From Gorillibacterium sp. (GTDB taxonomy: Bacteria; Bacillota; Bacilli; Paenibacillales; NBRC-103111), in contig JACMJI010000102.1 in the NCBI GenBank assembly GCA_014380705.1, forward strand, positions 1-19,829: 19,829 bases of DNA, given 5' to 3'. Each line of letters starts with the position of its first letter. Within the stretch, counting starts at the first letter, position 1. This document shows positions 13,727-19,829 of the stretch, one piece after another. The position numbers and the translations under genes were made by a program. The notes under the pieces were generated by a model, which worked only from the letters and a program-made list of their open reading frames with translations, had not been told where the DNA came from and did no database searches.

Positions 13727-14626
13727 ATGAGTGTGCTTCAGCTTGAGCGGGTATTGAAACGCTTTGGGGAGAAGACGGCCGTTAACGAAATTTCGTTAGA
13801 GGTTGAGCAAGGAGAAATTTATGGGCTGCTTGGTGGTAATGGAGCAGGTAAAACAACAACCATGCGAATGGTGCTAGGTCTGATCCATCCAGACGCAGGA
13901 AGAATTCGGTATAACGGAAAGCCTTACTCTAACGAGCTTCTGGGTAGGATGGGCTACCTTCCGGAAGAAAGGGGATTGTATCCCAAGTTTAAGGTAAGCG
14001 ACCAGATTCTCTATCTCGCTGAACTGAAGGGTATGTCCCGAACAGCAGCCGGCAAGTCACTAAAGCAGTGGCTGGATAAATTTGGTGTTCCAGAGTATTA
14101 CGACAAGAAGGTTGAGGAATTATCCAAGGGGAATCAGCAGAAGATTCAGTTTATCGCATCTGTTGTTCACGACCCTGATATCATGATTCTCGATGAAGCC
14201 TTCAGTGGACTTGATCCGGTCAATGTTGAATTGCTAAAGGCAACGGTCAAAGAGCTGAGTGCAAAAGGTAAAACCATTCTCTTCTCCAGTCACCGGATGG
14301 ATCATGTGGAGGAGCTATGCAAGAACATTTGTATTCTTCACCGCTCTGAAACTGTGCTGAAGGGAAGCTTGCGCGACATCAAAGACGCCTATCCCAAGGA
14401 ACGTATTCTCCTTGAGACGGTAAGTCCAGTCAATGGATTGGGCCAGATTGCAGGAGTAAGCGCCGTTAAGGGCAAATCGGGCTCCTACGAAGTTCGGATC
14501 ACAGATGTTGCTGCCGGCCCGGAGATTCTTAGGATGGCTCTTGCCCAAACAGAGGTCAATCGGTTTCAAATCATGGAGCCGACACTTACAGAGATTTTCA
14601 TTAAGAAAGTAGGTGATGGGGAATGA
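13727..14626 (+). CDS. ABC exporter ATP-binding protein (YhaQ/NatA-like)
   Basis: 299 residues. The ATG at 13727 is chosen because GTGGGGAGA precedes it and the product then begins MSVLQLERVLKRFG like its family; the TTG at 13670 adds an implausible extension. Walker A is GGNGAGKT (36-43), GYLPEERGLYPKFKV (76-90) follows, the signature is LSKGNQQ (132-138), Walker B is IMILDEAFSGLD with Glu157, and the H-loop is His189 in SSHRM. The GYLPEERGLYP segment recalls B. subtilis YhaQ and relatives of the Na+-exporting NatA. The C-terminal 90 residues are the usual regulatory extension. It powers the permease encoded next, whose start overlaps this stop (ATGA, 14623-14626), indicating translational coupling. 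The substrate is not established. The 194 bases before it (13533-13726) contain no gene or clear promoter that I can support. Confidence 0.93.
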   Translation: MSVLQLERVLKRFGEKTAVNEISLEVEQGEIYGLLGGNGAGKTTTMRMVLGLIHPDAGRIRYNGKPYSNELLGRMGYLPEERGLYPKFKVSDQILYLAELKGMSRTAAGKSLKQWLDKFGVPEYYDKKVEELSKGNQQKIQFIASVVHDPDIMILDEAFSGLDPVNVELLKATVKELSAKGKTILFSSHRMDHVEELCKNICILHRSETVLKGSLRDIKDAYPKERILLETVSPVNGLGQIAGVSAVKGKSGSYEVRITDVAAGPEILRMALAQTEVNRFQIMEPTLTEIFIKKVGDGE

Positions 14627-15951
14627 AGGGCTTTTGGTCCGTTCTCAAGTTTACGTTCCTCAGTCGGTTTCGCTCCAAGTCGTTTCTCGTCATTACGATT
14701 CTGTTTGCACTTCTCATCTCGATTGGGATCAACCTGCCGAGTATCATTGAATCCTTCTCTAATGATAAAGCAACTAAAATCGGGATGTTTATGGATGAGG
14801 AAATCTATCCTCAATTAAAAGAGCATTTTGCTGAGCAAAAACCAATATCCATCGACATTGTTGAATATAAGGATCAAGGCTCTATTAAAGCCAATGAAGC
14901 TTATGCACGTGATCGGGTGGCTAACAAGGAAGTCAAAGGCTTTCTATTAGAAGATAAGTTGCAAGTTAAAGACAGTAAATCTCAAGGAGCCGAATTTCCT
15001 AGCTTTGTTTATCTTTCGAGAGAGTCCTTCATGCAGCAAGGAGACAAAACAACCCTGCAATCCGCACTGCAAGCCTTGAAATTTAATGCAACAGTGAAGG
15101 ATTTAGGGCTTACCAAGGACCAGTTAGAACGCTTGAACGCACCTGTAGTTGTGGATTCGATTCAGGTTGAGGATGGCGGCGGCACAACAGGGTCTGGCGG
15201 AGAACCGCCTGATACGGGTAAGACGGAATCGGAGCAAATACTGTCTTATATCATGGTCTACGTGTTGATGACATTACTCTTTATGGCAATCACCATGTAT
15301 GGCAATATGACTGCCGCTGAAATAACGGGGGAGAAGAGCTCACGTGTGATGGAGATCTTGATAACAAGTGTCTCGCCGCTTAAGCAAATGTTTGGCAAAG
15401 TGTTCGGAATGTTCCTGCTTGGTACTTTACAGATGCTTATCTTCATCTCAATGGCAGTGATTAACCTTAACCTGCCGAACAACAAATCGTTTTTCGATTC
15501 GGTAGACATTCATTTTGCAGACATTCCAGGAATGCTCTATGTCTATTTCGTCATCTTCTATCTTTTAGGCTTTTTCCTGTACGTTATGCTCTTTGCAGCC
15601 ATCGGTTCTGTTGTCAGCCGTACAGAGGATCTTGGCCAAGCGATTCTACCCGTTACATTCCTGGCCCTTGGTGCGTTCTACATTGGTATCTATGGAATTA
15701 ATGCCCCAACCTCAGCCTTTACTCGAGTATGCTCCTTTATTCCTTTCTTCACGCCGAATGTAATGTTCCTTCGAATCGGCATGAGTGGAGTTCCAGCTTG
15801 GGAAATCTGGTTATCTATCGGGATTATGCTTATATCCATTCTATTTTCAGGATGGCTCTCGGCCAAAATCTATCGCGCTGGCGTGCTGATGTACGGTAAG
15901 CGACCTTCATTAAAAGAGCTTAGCAAAGCGTTGAGGACGTATAAGGGGTAA
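14623..15951 (+). CDS. ABC-2 type exporter permease (YhaP/NatB-like)
   Basis: 442 residues. TM1 lies at about 20-40 (SFLVITILFALLISIGINL), followed by a large extracytoplasmic region (about 41-200) containing a flexible Gly-rich linker, VEDGGGTTGSGGEPPDTGKT. Five more membrane segments (about 205-430) follow, with the conserved cytoplasmic GEKSSRVMEILITSVSP between the first two of these. This is the ABC-2/NatB architecture: one early helix, a long external loop and a C-terminal helical bundle. It pairs with the ATPase immediately upstream. By analogy with NatAB and YhaQP it could export Na+ or a toxic compound; the sequence does not tell which. A strong terminator follows at 16045. Confidence 0.9.
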   Translation: MKGFWSVLKFTFLSRFRSKSFLVITILFALLISIGINLPSIIESFSNDKATKIGMFMDEEIYPQLKEHFAEQKPISIDIVEYKDQGSIKANEAYARDRVANKEVKGFLLEDKLQVKDSKSQGAEFPSFVYLSRESFMQQGDKTTLQSALQALKFNATVKDLGLTKDQLERLNAPVVVDSIQVEDGGGTTGSGGEPPDTGKTESEQILSYIMVYVLMTLLFMAITMYGNMTAAEITGEKSSRVMEILITSVSPLKQMFGKVFGMFLLGTLQMLIFISMAVINLNLPNNKSFFDSVDIHFADIPGMLYVYFVIFYLLGFFLYVMLFAAIGSVVSRTEDLGQAILPVTFLALGAFYIGIYGINAPTSAFTRVCSFIPFFTPNVMFLRIGMSGVPAWEIWLSIGIMLISILFSGWLSAKIYRAGVLMYGKRPSLKELSKALRTYKG

Positions 15952-15989
15952 GGCTTGGGGCAAATTGTTGTGTGGGTAATGGCTATAGT

Positions 15990-16028
15990 TGTGACAGGTT
16001 GCGGTAATATATGATACATTACGTCACA
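15990..16028. repeat. Nested inverted repeat downstream of the exporter operon
   Basis: An outer pair, TGTGAC (15990-15995) and GTCACA (16023-16028), encloses GTAAT (16004-16008) and ATTAC (16018-16022). The left arms are separated by eight unpaired bases. There is no T tract, so it is not a standard terminator. It could be a protein site or a 3'-UTR structure. Confidence 0.3.
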
Positions 16029-16044
16029 TGTTTGAGACTAATTA

Positions 16045-16087
16045 AAAAACCTTGATGGCCAGTAATCCTTGGTCTATCAAGGTTTTT
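16045..16087. terminator. Bidirectional terminator after the ABC exporter operon
   Basis: AAAAACCTTGAT (16045-16056) is the exact complement of ATCAAGGTTTTT (16076-16087), a 12-bp stem with an inner CCA/TGG and T tracts on both strands. Confidence 0.85.
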
Positions 16088-16352
16088 CTTGCATTTGCTT
16101 TTTCCGCTGGATCGAACAAAACTGAAGAACAACACAATAAAGCCAATCTGTTTACAAGTACTCAACTCTGTAGTAAAAATACTTAAACACAAGGAAAAGC
16201 CCCACTACATCCGGCAGTGACTCCTATGTTTACTGTAGTTCTACAGTTATCGATCATAGAGTTTATGATAACTTGAACGTAAAGGATCGAACTATGTCAT
16301 ACGGGTAAAGGATTTGGATTCCAATGGAGTCGGCTTTTTCCTTGCTTGCACC
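16088..16352. other. Non-coding gap with two adjacent inverted repeats
   Basis: No convincing gene is seen on either strand. ACTGTAG (16232-16238) and CTACAGT (16241-16247) form a hairpin with a two-base TT spacer. Directly after it, ATCATA (16253-16258) pairs with TATGAT (16264-16269). GATTCC/GGAGTC (16317-16331) is a further short hairpin. Function unknown. Confidence 0.3.
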
Positions 16353-16387
16353 AAAAAACAAACGGCACAGGACTTTTTCCCATGCCG
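16353..16387 (-). terminator. Terminator of the glycoside hydrolase gene
   Basis: On the minus strand CGGCA (16387-16383) pairs with TGCCG (16367-16363), with a GG/CC inner pair, followed by TTTG and six T bases (16358-16353). It lies 20 bases after the hydrolase stop. Confidence 0.6.
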
Positions 16388-16406
16388 ATTCAGATTCCTT
16401 GTAGAG

Positions 16407-17636
16407 TTAAAGAAGACGTTGAATTTCACGAATGCCACGACTGCGCAAATAAGCTTCGTCATTTATCTTACTCTCCAATACGATTGCCGGTCGTATGCCT
16501 TCTTTTTTCATGAAATCGAAATACGGCTTGGCGAAATTCCAACCTTGATTGTTTGCATAAACAGAGTTGGATTTAACTTCTTCAAACAAATGGTCTGGAA
16601 AGACAATGGCAATCGGTCGATCTACGACTTCTGGGGGCTGCAGCTTGAATTCCTGAATCAATTCCGCAAGTTTTAGTCCTACTGGCTTAGGGCGATTGTT
16701 TAAGTCAAGAATGCCTAGAGGATATTCAAGTTTTTCAAAACCTTCAAATCTGGGATCCAAGTCGTGAGAGCACCACCAGGTAAATCCCCATATGTTGTTC
16801 GATGTAATAGCATTGCGAATAGTGGATTCAGTAAATGCTGGGAGATCCGCTTCTGGTATCCACAACTCATTTACGCCGAACTCCTGCACCCATACTGGAC
16901 GATTAGGTGATGTTGCATAAGCATTAGCGAGTTCAACACAGTATTCAGCTAACTGAATACAACCATTTTCATCATGTCTATAAAGCTCCAAGGCACCTGT
17001 GAATTCAATCCAAGTATGCAAAGAAGTTGCTGCACCTGTCGTGGCTAGTGTGCTTCGCGAGAACCCTTGGTCCGAGAACCATGGTCTATGATCGACACCA
17101 TTGACATGAAACTTTCCTGGAGCAATGTCTTCGCAATGATTGATCAACTCGCGATGCCAAGAGTCCCCTTCCTGCAAGCAAAACGAACCCTCCAAATTGA
17201 AAAGCCCATTAACTTCATTGCCGAGGTCAAAACCAAGGAATCTCTTATGCGTGCCAATATGGGACGCAATTGCACTAAATAAGTGCTTTTCCGCTTCAAT
17301 CATATACGGATCGGTGAACATGTTGCGGTCTTTCTTCCAAGAAGGATAGAAAGTAAAGCCACTAATCCCTCCATCCAGCACGCAAACGACAACGTCAATA
17401 TTACATTCGTCTGCGATATCCATGAGTTGATGTAACCGTTGAAGACATGTTTCACTGACGTAATTGGCATTAGGTTGAAATACTGACCAAATCAAATGAA
17501 TGCGAATATGGTCAAATCCTAGATTTGCGAGCGCTTGAATGTCTGATCGCACACTGCTCCGATCCCAGTCCACCCAACTGTATAACCAATTCTTTGAAAA
17601 TGTATAATTGACTCCAAAGCGAATTGATCGGTTCAT
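16407..17636 (-). CDS. Intracellular cellulase-fold (GH5-like) glycoside hydrolase
   Basis: 409 residues. The start ATG at 17636 has AAGGAG ten bases upstream. No signal peptide: it begins MNRSIRFGVNYTFSKNWLYS, so it should act on imported oligosaccharides or glycosides. The TIM-barrel marks of clan GH-A are present: IRIHLIWSVFQP, the acid/base pair Asn140-Glu141 in GFDLGNEVNG, the nucleophile Glu252 in VWVQEFGV, and GFTWWCSHDLD. These predict a retaining beta-glycosidase. Residues about 335-409 form an extra C-terminal segment (IAIVFPDHLFEEV, ending RSRGIREIQRLL) outside the barrel. The promoter carries a palindrome shared with the isomerase gene, placing it in the regulon of the divergent LacI-type repressor. 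The glycosidic substrate is unknown; mannosides or xylose-family glycosides are inferred only from neighbours. Confidence 0.87.
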   Translation of the reverse strand: MNRSIRFGVNYTFSKNWLYSWVDWDRSSVRSDIQALANLGFDHIRIHLIWSVFQPNANYVSETCLQRLHQLMDIADECNIDVVVCVLDGGISGFTFYPSWKKDRNMFTDPYMIEAEKHLFSAIASHIGTHKRFLGFDLGNEVNGLFNLEGSFCLQEGDSWHRELINHCEDIAPGKFHVNGVDHRPWFSDQGFSRSTLATTGAATSLHTWIEFTGALELYRHDENGCIQLAEYCVELANAYATSPNRPVWVQEFGVNELWIPEADLPAFTESTIRNAITSNNIWGFTWWCSHDLDPRFEGFEKLEYPLGILDLNNRPKPVGLKLAELIQEFKLQPPEVVDRPIAIVFPDHLFEEVKSNSVYANNQGWNFAKPYFDFMKKEGIRPAIVLESKINDEAYLRSRGIREIQRLL

Positions 17637-17655
17637 TTTAATGTCACTCCTTCTA

Positions 17656-17671
17656 TTTAAACCGCTTTAAT
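17656..17671. promoter_or_regulatory. LacI-type operator at the glycoside hydrolase start point
   Basis: TTTAAACCGCTTTAAT differs at two positions from the perfect palindrome at 18940-18955. It lies at about +1 to +16 of the hydrolase transcript, a position suited to repression. The CG-centred form is typical of LacI/GalR operators. Confidence 0.72.
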
Positions 17672-17678
17672 TAATTTT

Positions 17679-17707
17679 AATATATTTCCTTGCTTTGTTT
17701 TTGTCAA
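17679..17707 (-). promoter_or_regulatory. Promoter of the glycoside hydrolase gene
   Basis: On the minus strand TTGACA (17707-17702), a 17-base spacer and TATATT (17684-17679). This is a near-consensus sigma-A promoter. Confidence 0.8.
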
Positions 17708-17805
17708 TGCAGATTTTTAGTATGTGCATTTACAACATCATAGTATCTTCCTGTTTTACACATTTTGTAGTAAGTGTTCATCGAGTCACAATTATAATAA
17801 TGACA

Positions 17806-17835
17806 TTGACATCAACTATGATTACTTTGTACAAT
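17806..17835 (+). promoter_or_regulatory. Promoter of the LacI-family regulator gene
   Basis: TTGACA at 17806-17811, an 18-base spacer and TACAAT at 17830-17835. The leader to the start codon is about 40 bases. No copy of the operator palindrome is seen here. Confidence 0.68.
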
Positions 17836-17882
17836 TGATCTATAAATTTACAAGAAACGCTGCTACTATGAGGATGTTCATG

Positions 17883-18899
17883 ATGAAGAAAACGACGATC
17901 TCTGATATTGCTTCCACATTGGGGGTTTCTGAAGCTACAATTTCTCTTGCTCTAAACAATCGGAGCGGAGTGAATAAAGAAACCCGAAAGAAGGTGTTGC
18001 AAACCGCTAAGGAATTGGGCTACAAACCTAATTACTTTGCTAGAGGTCTTGCCATGCGCAAGAGTAATATTATCGGATTTATTATTCCGGATATTGAAAA
18101 TCCATTCTATTCAAAGGCTACAAAAATATTGGATCAGGTTGTACAGGATTACGGCTATAATTTGTTATTAGGGTTTTCAAGTTTTGATTTGTACAAGGAG
18201 AAGGACACGATCGAACGATTTTGTGGTCTTGGTGTGGATGGGATTGTGATTGCACCTACCTATTTGTTTACTACAGACAGTTCTTATCGAAAGACAGTTC
18301 TCGAGTCAAATGTACCTATCATTTACATGGGAGCACATTATGATTTTGAAACACACTATGTCATGACAGATTTATCAAGAGGTACAGAACTGCTTGTAAA
18401 TCATCTGTTATTGAAAGGAATTCGCGACATTGTATTTCTTACAGGATCAGAGGATATTGTGCTGGTCAGTGAAAGGGAAGCTGGCTTTCGGAAGGCTTAC
18501 GCTAGTCAAGGGTTGAATATTGTTCCAGACCAGTATATTTGTTGCAATGAATTTAGTTTTATAGAAGGATATCGCAAGACTTTAGATTTTCTGACACATA
18601 GGCGTAGACCTGAAGCAATTATTTCGGTCAATGATGTTATGGCTCTGGGAGTCATGAGAGCAAGTAGGGAATTAGGATACAGCATACCTGAGCATATTGT
18701 TGTTGCAGGTTATGATAACGTAAGTTATTCAGAGTTTTCCGAAGTTTCTCTTACTACAGTTCAACAACCGCTTGAATGCATGGCGAAACAGACCATATTA
18801 CATTTAATGTCACTAATATTAAACAATATTTCGGATGAATGGATTCATGAAAAGTTAGAACCAATGCTTGTCATACGAGAATCAACGGAAAAGTTTTGA
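17883..18899 (+). CDS. LacI/GalR-family sugar-responsive repressor
   Basis: 338 residues from the ATG at 17883; the adjacent ATG at 17880 is equally possible, and AGGA at 17871-17874 serves both. A much longer upstream open frame has no ribosome site and covers the promoter. The helix-turn-helix and hinge are canonical: TTISDIASTLGVSEATISLA, NNRSGVNKETRKKVLQTAKE, then GYKPNYFARGLAMRKSNIIG (about residues 3-63). The periplasmic-binding-like core follows, with IPDIENPFYSKA, GLGVDGIVIAP, ISVNDVMALGVMRA and VAGYDNVSYSEF for effector binding and dimerisation. Matching palindromes in front of the divergent hydrolase and the downstream isomerase gene suggest it represses both and is released by a sugar intermediate. 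Confidence 0.92.
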   Translation: MKKTTISDIASTLGVSEATISLALNNRSGVNKETRKKVLQTAKELGYKPNYFARGLAMRKSNIIGFIIPDIENPFYSKATKILDQVVQDYGYNLLLGFSSFDLYKEKDTIERFCGLGVDGIVIAPTYLFTTDSSYRKTVLESNVPIIYMGAHYDFETHYVMTDLSRGTELLVNHLLLKGIRDIVFLTGSEDIVLVSEREAGFRKAYASQGLNIVPDQYICCNEFSFIEGYRKTLDFLTHRRRPEAIISVNDVMALGVMRASRELGYSIPEHIVVAGYDNVSYSEFSEVSLTTVQQPLECMAKQTILHLMSLILNNISDEWIHEKLEPMLVIRESTEKF

Positions 18900-18924
18900 A
18901 TTTTCATTTTTAAATACTTTTAAA
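18896..18924 (+). promoter_or_regulatory. Weak promoter candidate before the isomerase gene
   Basis: TTGAAT at 18896-18901 (overlapping the repressor stop), a 17-base spacer and TTTAAA at 18919-18924. The -10 is poor; the isomerase may also be read through from the repressor gene, since no terminator lies between. Confidence 0.3.
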
Positions 18925-18939
18925 TTTTTTTAAAACAAA

Positions 18940-18955
18940 TTTAAAGCGCTTTAAA
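18940..18955. promoter_or_regulatory. LacI-type operator upstream of D-lyxose isomerase
   Basis: TTTAAAGCGCTTTAAA is a perfect 16-base palindrome with a central GCGC, 24 bases before the TTG start at 18980. It matches the hydrolase operator at 14 of 16 positions. Confidence 0.75.
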
Positions 18956-18979
18956 CTTATTACAAGGAGAGTGATTAAA

Positions 18980-19660
18980 TTGAAAAGATCAGAAATAAAC
19001 AAAATTATGGTTGAGGCAGTAAAACTTACAGAAACGATGAACTTCTTGCTTCCTTCATTTGCCTATTGGACACCAGAAGAATGGGAAAGTAAAGGTGAAG
19101 AATACAACGAAATTAAGGATAATCTGCTGGGATGGGATATTACAGACTTTGGAAGCGGAGATTTTAATAAAAGCGGATTACTCATGTTCACGATACGTAA
19201 TGGAAATCTTAACAAAAAAGAATATCAAAAACCCTATGCCGAAAAGCTTTTAATCGTCGAAGAAGAACAAATTACCCCCTATCATTTTCACTGGAATAAA
19301 ATGGAGGACATTATAAATCGTGGCGGCGGAAATTTAATGGTTAAGCTCTACGGTTCCACTGAAAGTGGCGAATTTTCTACCGAACCTGTAGCCATATCGA
19401 TGGATGGACGAAATTTTACGGCACCAGCAGGAACCGTTATTCGTGTGATGCCGGGTGAGAGTATTACACTCTCTACGGGACAATATCACAGTTTCTGGGG
19501 AGAGAAAGGAACAGGAAAAATATTACTTGGTGAAGTTTCTAAAGTGAATAATGATCATTTGGACAACCGTTTCTATGAGAATATTGGAAGGTTTCCAGTA
19601 ATTCAGGAGGATGAAGCTCCATTGTATCTTCTTATCAATGAGTATCCGAATAGGAAGTAG
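18980..19660 (+). CDS. D-lyxose (D-mannose-type) ketol-isomerase, cupin family
   Basis: 226 residues from the TTG at 18980, chosen because AAGGAG then has ten-base spacing and the product begins MKRSEINKIMVEA like the family; GTG at 18971 is only one or two bases from AAGGAG. Cupin metal ligands are His102 and His104 in PYHFHWNKMED, Glu109, and His170 in STGQYHSFWGE. Known members isomerise D-lyxose to D-xylulose and often D-mannose to D-fructose, with Mn2+. NRGGGNLMVKLYGS and the VMPGESITL turn fit. The length equals that of characterised enzymes. It follows the repressor and operator and precedes an FGGY kinase that would phosphorylate its ketose product. Confidence 0.86.
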   Translation: MKRSEINKIMVEAVKLTETMNFLLPSFAYWTPEEWESKGEEYNEIKDNLLGWDITDFGSGDFNKSGLLMFTIRNGNLNKKEYQKPYAEKLLIVEEEQITPYHFHWNKMEDIINRGGGNLMVKLYGSTESGEFSTEPVAISMDGRNFTAPAGTVIRVMPGESITLSTGQYHSFWGEKGTGKILLGEVSKVNNDHLDNRFYENIGRFPVIQEDEAPLYLLINEYPNRK

Positions 19661-19729
19661 AAGGACTAAGGTATTCAAATGACTTAAATTCTAAATGAAT
19701 TTGATTTTGCTTAGGAAGGATGTGGGATT

Positions 19730-19829
19730 GTGGCTTTAATAGGATTAGATGTAGGCACGACAGGTGCGAAATGTACGATTGTTGATCATAATGGAAACGT
19801 GCTTTCTTCTGCTTATCAAGAATACAAGA
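19730..19829 (+). CDS. FGGY-family carbohydrate kinase, N-terminus (runs off window)
   Basis: Starts at the GTG at 19730, with AGGAAGGA nine bases upstream. The visible 33 residues include ALIGLDVGTTGAKCTIVDHN followed by GNVLSSAYQEYK, the phosphate-1 ATP-binding strand-turn of FGGY kinases (xylulokinase, fuculokinase, gluconokinase and relatives). Following a D-lyxose isomerase, a xylulokinase-like role is the simplest inference. The substrate-binding domains are outside the window. Confidence 0.8.
   Translation, partial: MALIGLDVGTTGAKCTIVDHNGNVLSSAYQEYK

Noticed and set aside
17724..17882. N-terminal extension of the LacI regulator
   Set aside because: It spans a strong TTGACA-18-TACAAT promoter and lacks a ribosome site; canonical LacI starts fit 17880/17883.

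Overview
The window looks like chromosomal DNA of a low-to-moderate GC Gram-positive bacterium, most likely a Paenibacillus-like member of the Paenibacillaceae. The reasons are strong AGGAGG-type ribosome sites, GTG/TTG starts, a SinR-type regulator, a YhaQ/YhaP-like ABC exporter, Bacillus-type nicotinate phosphoribosyltransferase, glutamate racemase and a tRNA-Lys without encoded CCA. It is mostly ordinary housekeeping and signalling DNA. No insertion sequence, prophage, CRISPR array or rRNA was seen.

Layout. Positions 1-80 carry an assembly artefact: an Illumina adapter remnant flanked by two copies of a 29-base stretch. The start of a minus-strand AAA ATPase gene follows. 418-3651 holds a 7TM-type sensor histidine kinase, a minus-strand NHLP (nitrile hydratase-like leader peptide) RiPP-precursor-like gene and a divergent class I isoprenoid-synthase-like gene. 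3668-6911 holds tRNA-Lys(CTT), glutamate racemase, an alpha/beta hydrolase lacking its expected catalytic His, a probable frameshifted remnant and an aldose-epimerase-like enzyme. 7013-10205 holds a 54-residue hydrophilic protein divergent from a large hybrid histidine kinase. 10298-13065 holds a TetR regulator, divergent pncB, then a SinR-like regulator. 13272-15951 holds a startless small membrane ORF and a two-gene ABC exporter. 16407-19829 is a sugar locus: intracellular glycoside hydrolase, divergent LacI regulator, D-lyxose isomerase and the start of an FGGY sugar kinase.

How the parts work together. The sugar locus is the clearest functional unit. Near-identical palindromes (TTTAAAGCGCTTTAAA and a two-mismatch version) lie just downstream of the hydrolase promoter and upstream of the isomerase gene, so the LacI protein probably represses both arms. 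The likely route is glycoside cleavage, ketose formation by the isomerase and phosphorylation by the kinase. The most speculative unit is the NHLP leader peptide next to the isoprenoid-synthase-like enzyme. No usual RiPP maturase is nearby, so either this is an undescribed pairing or the two genes are unrelated neighbours.

All calls come from reading the sequence and recalled family motifs; no database search was run.
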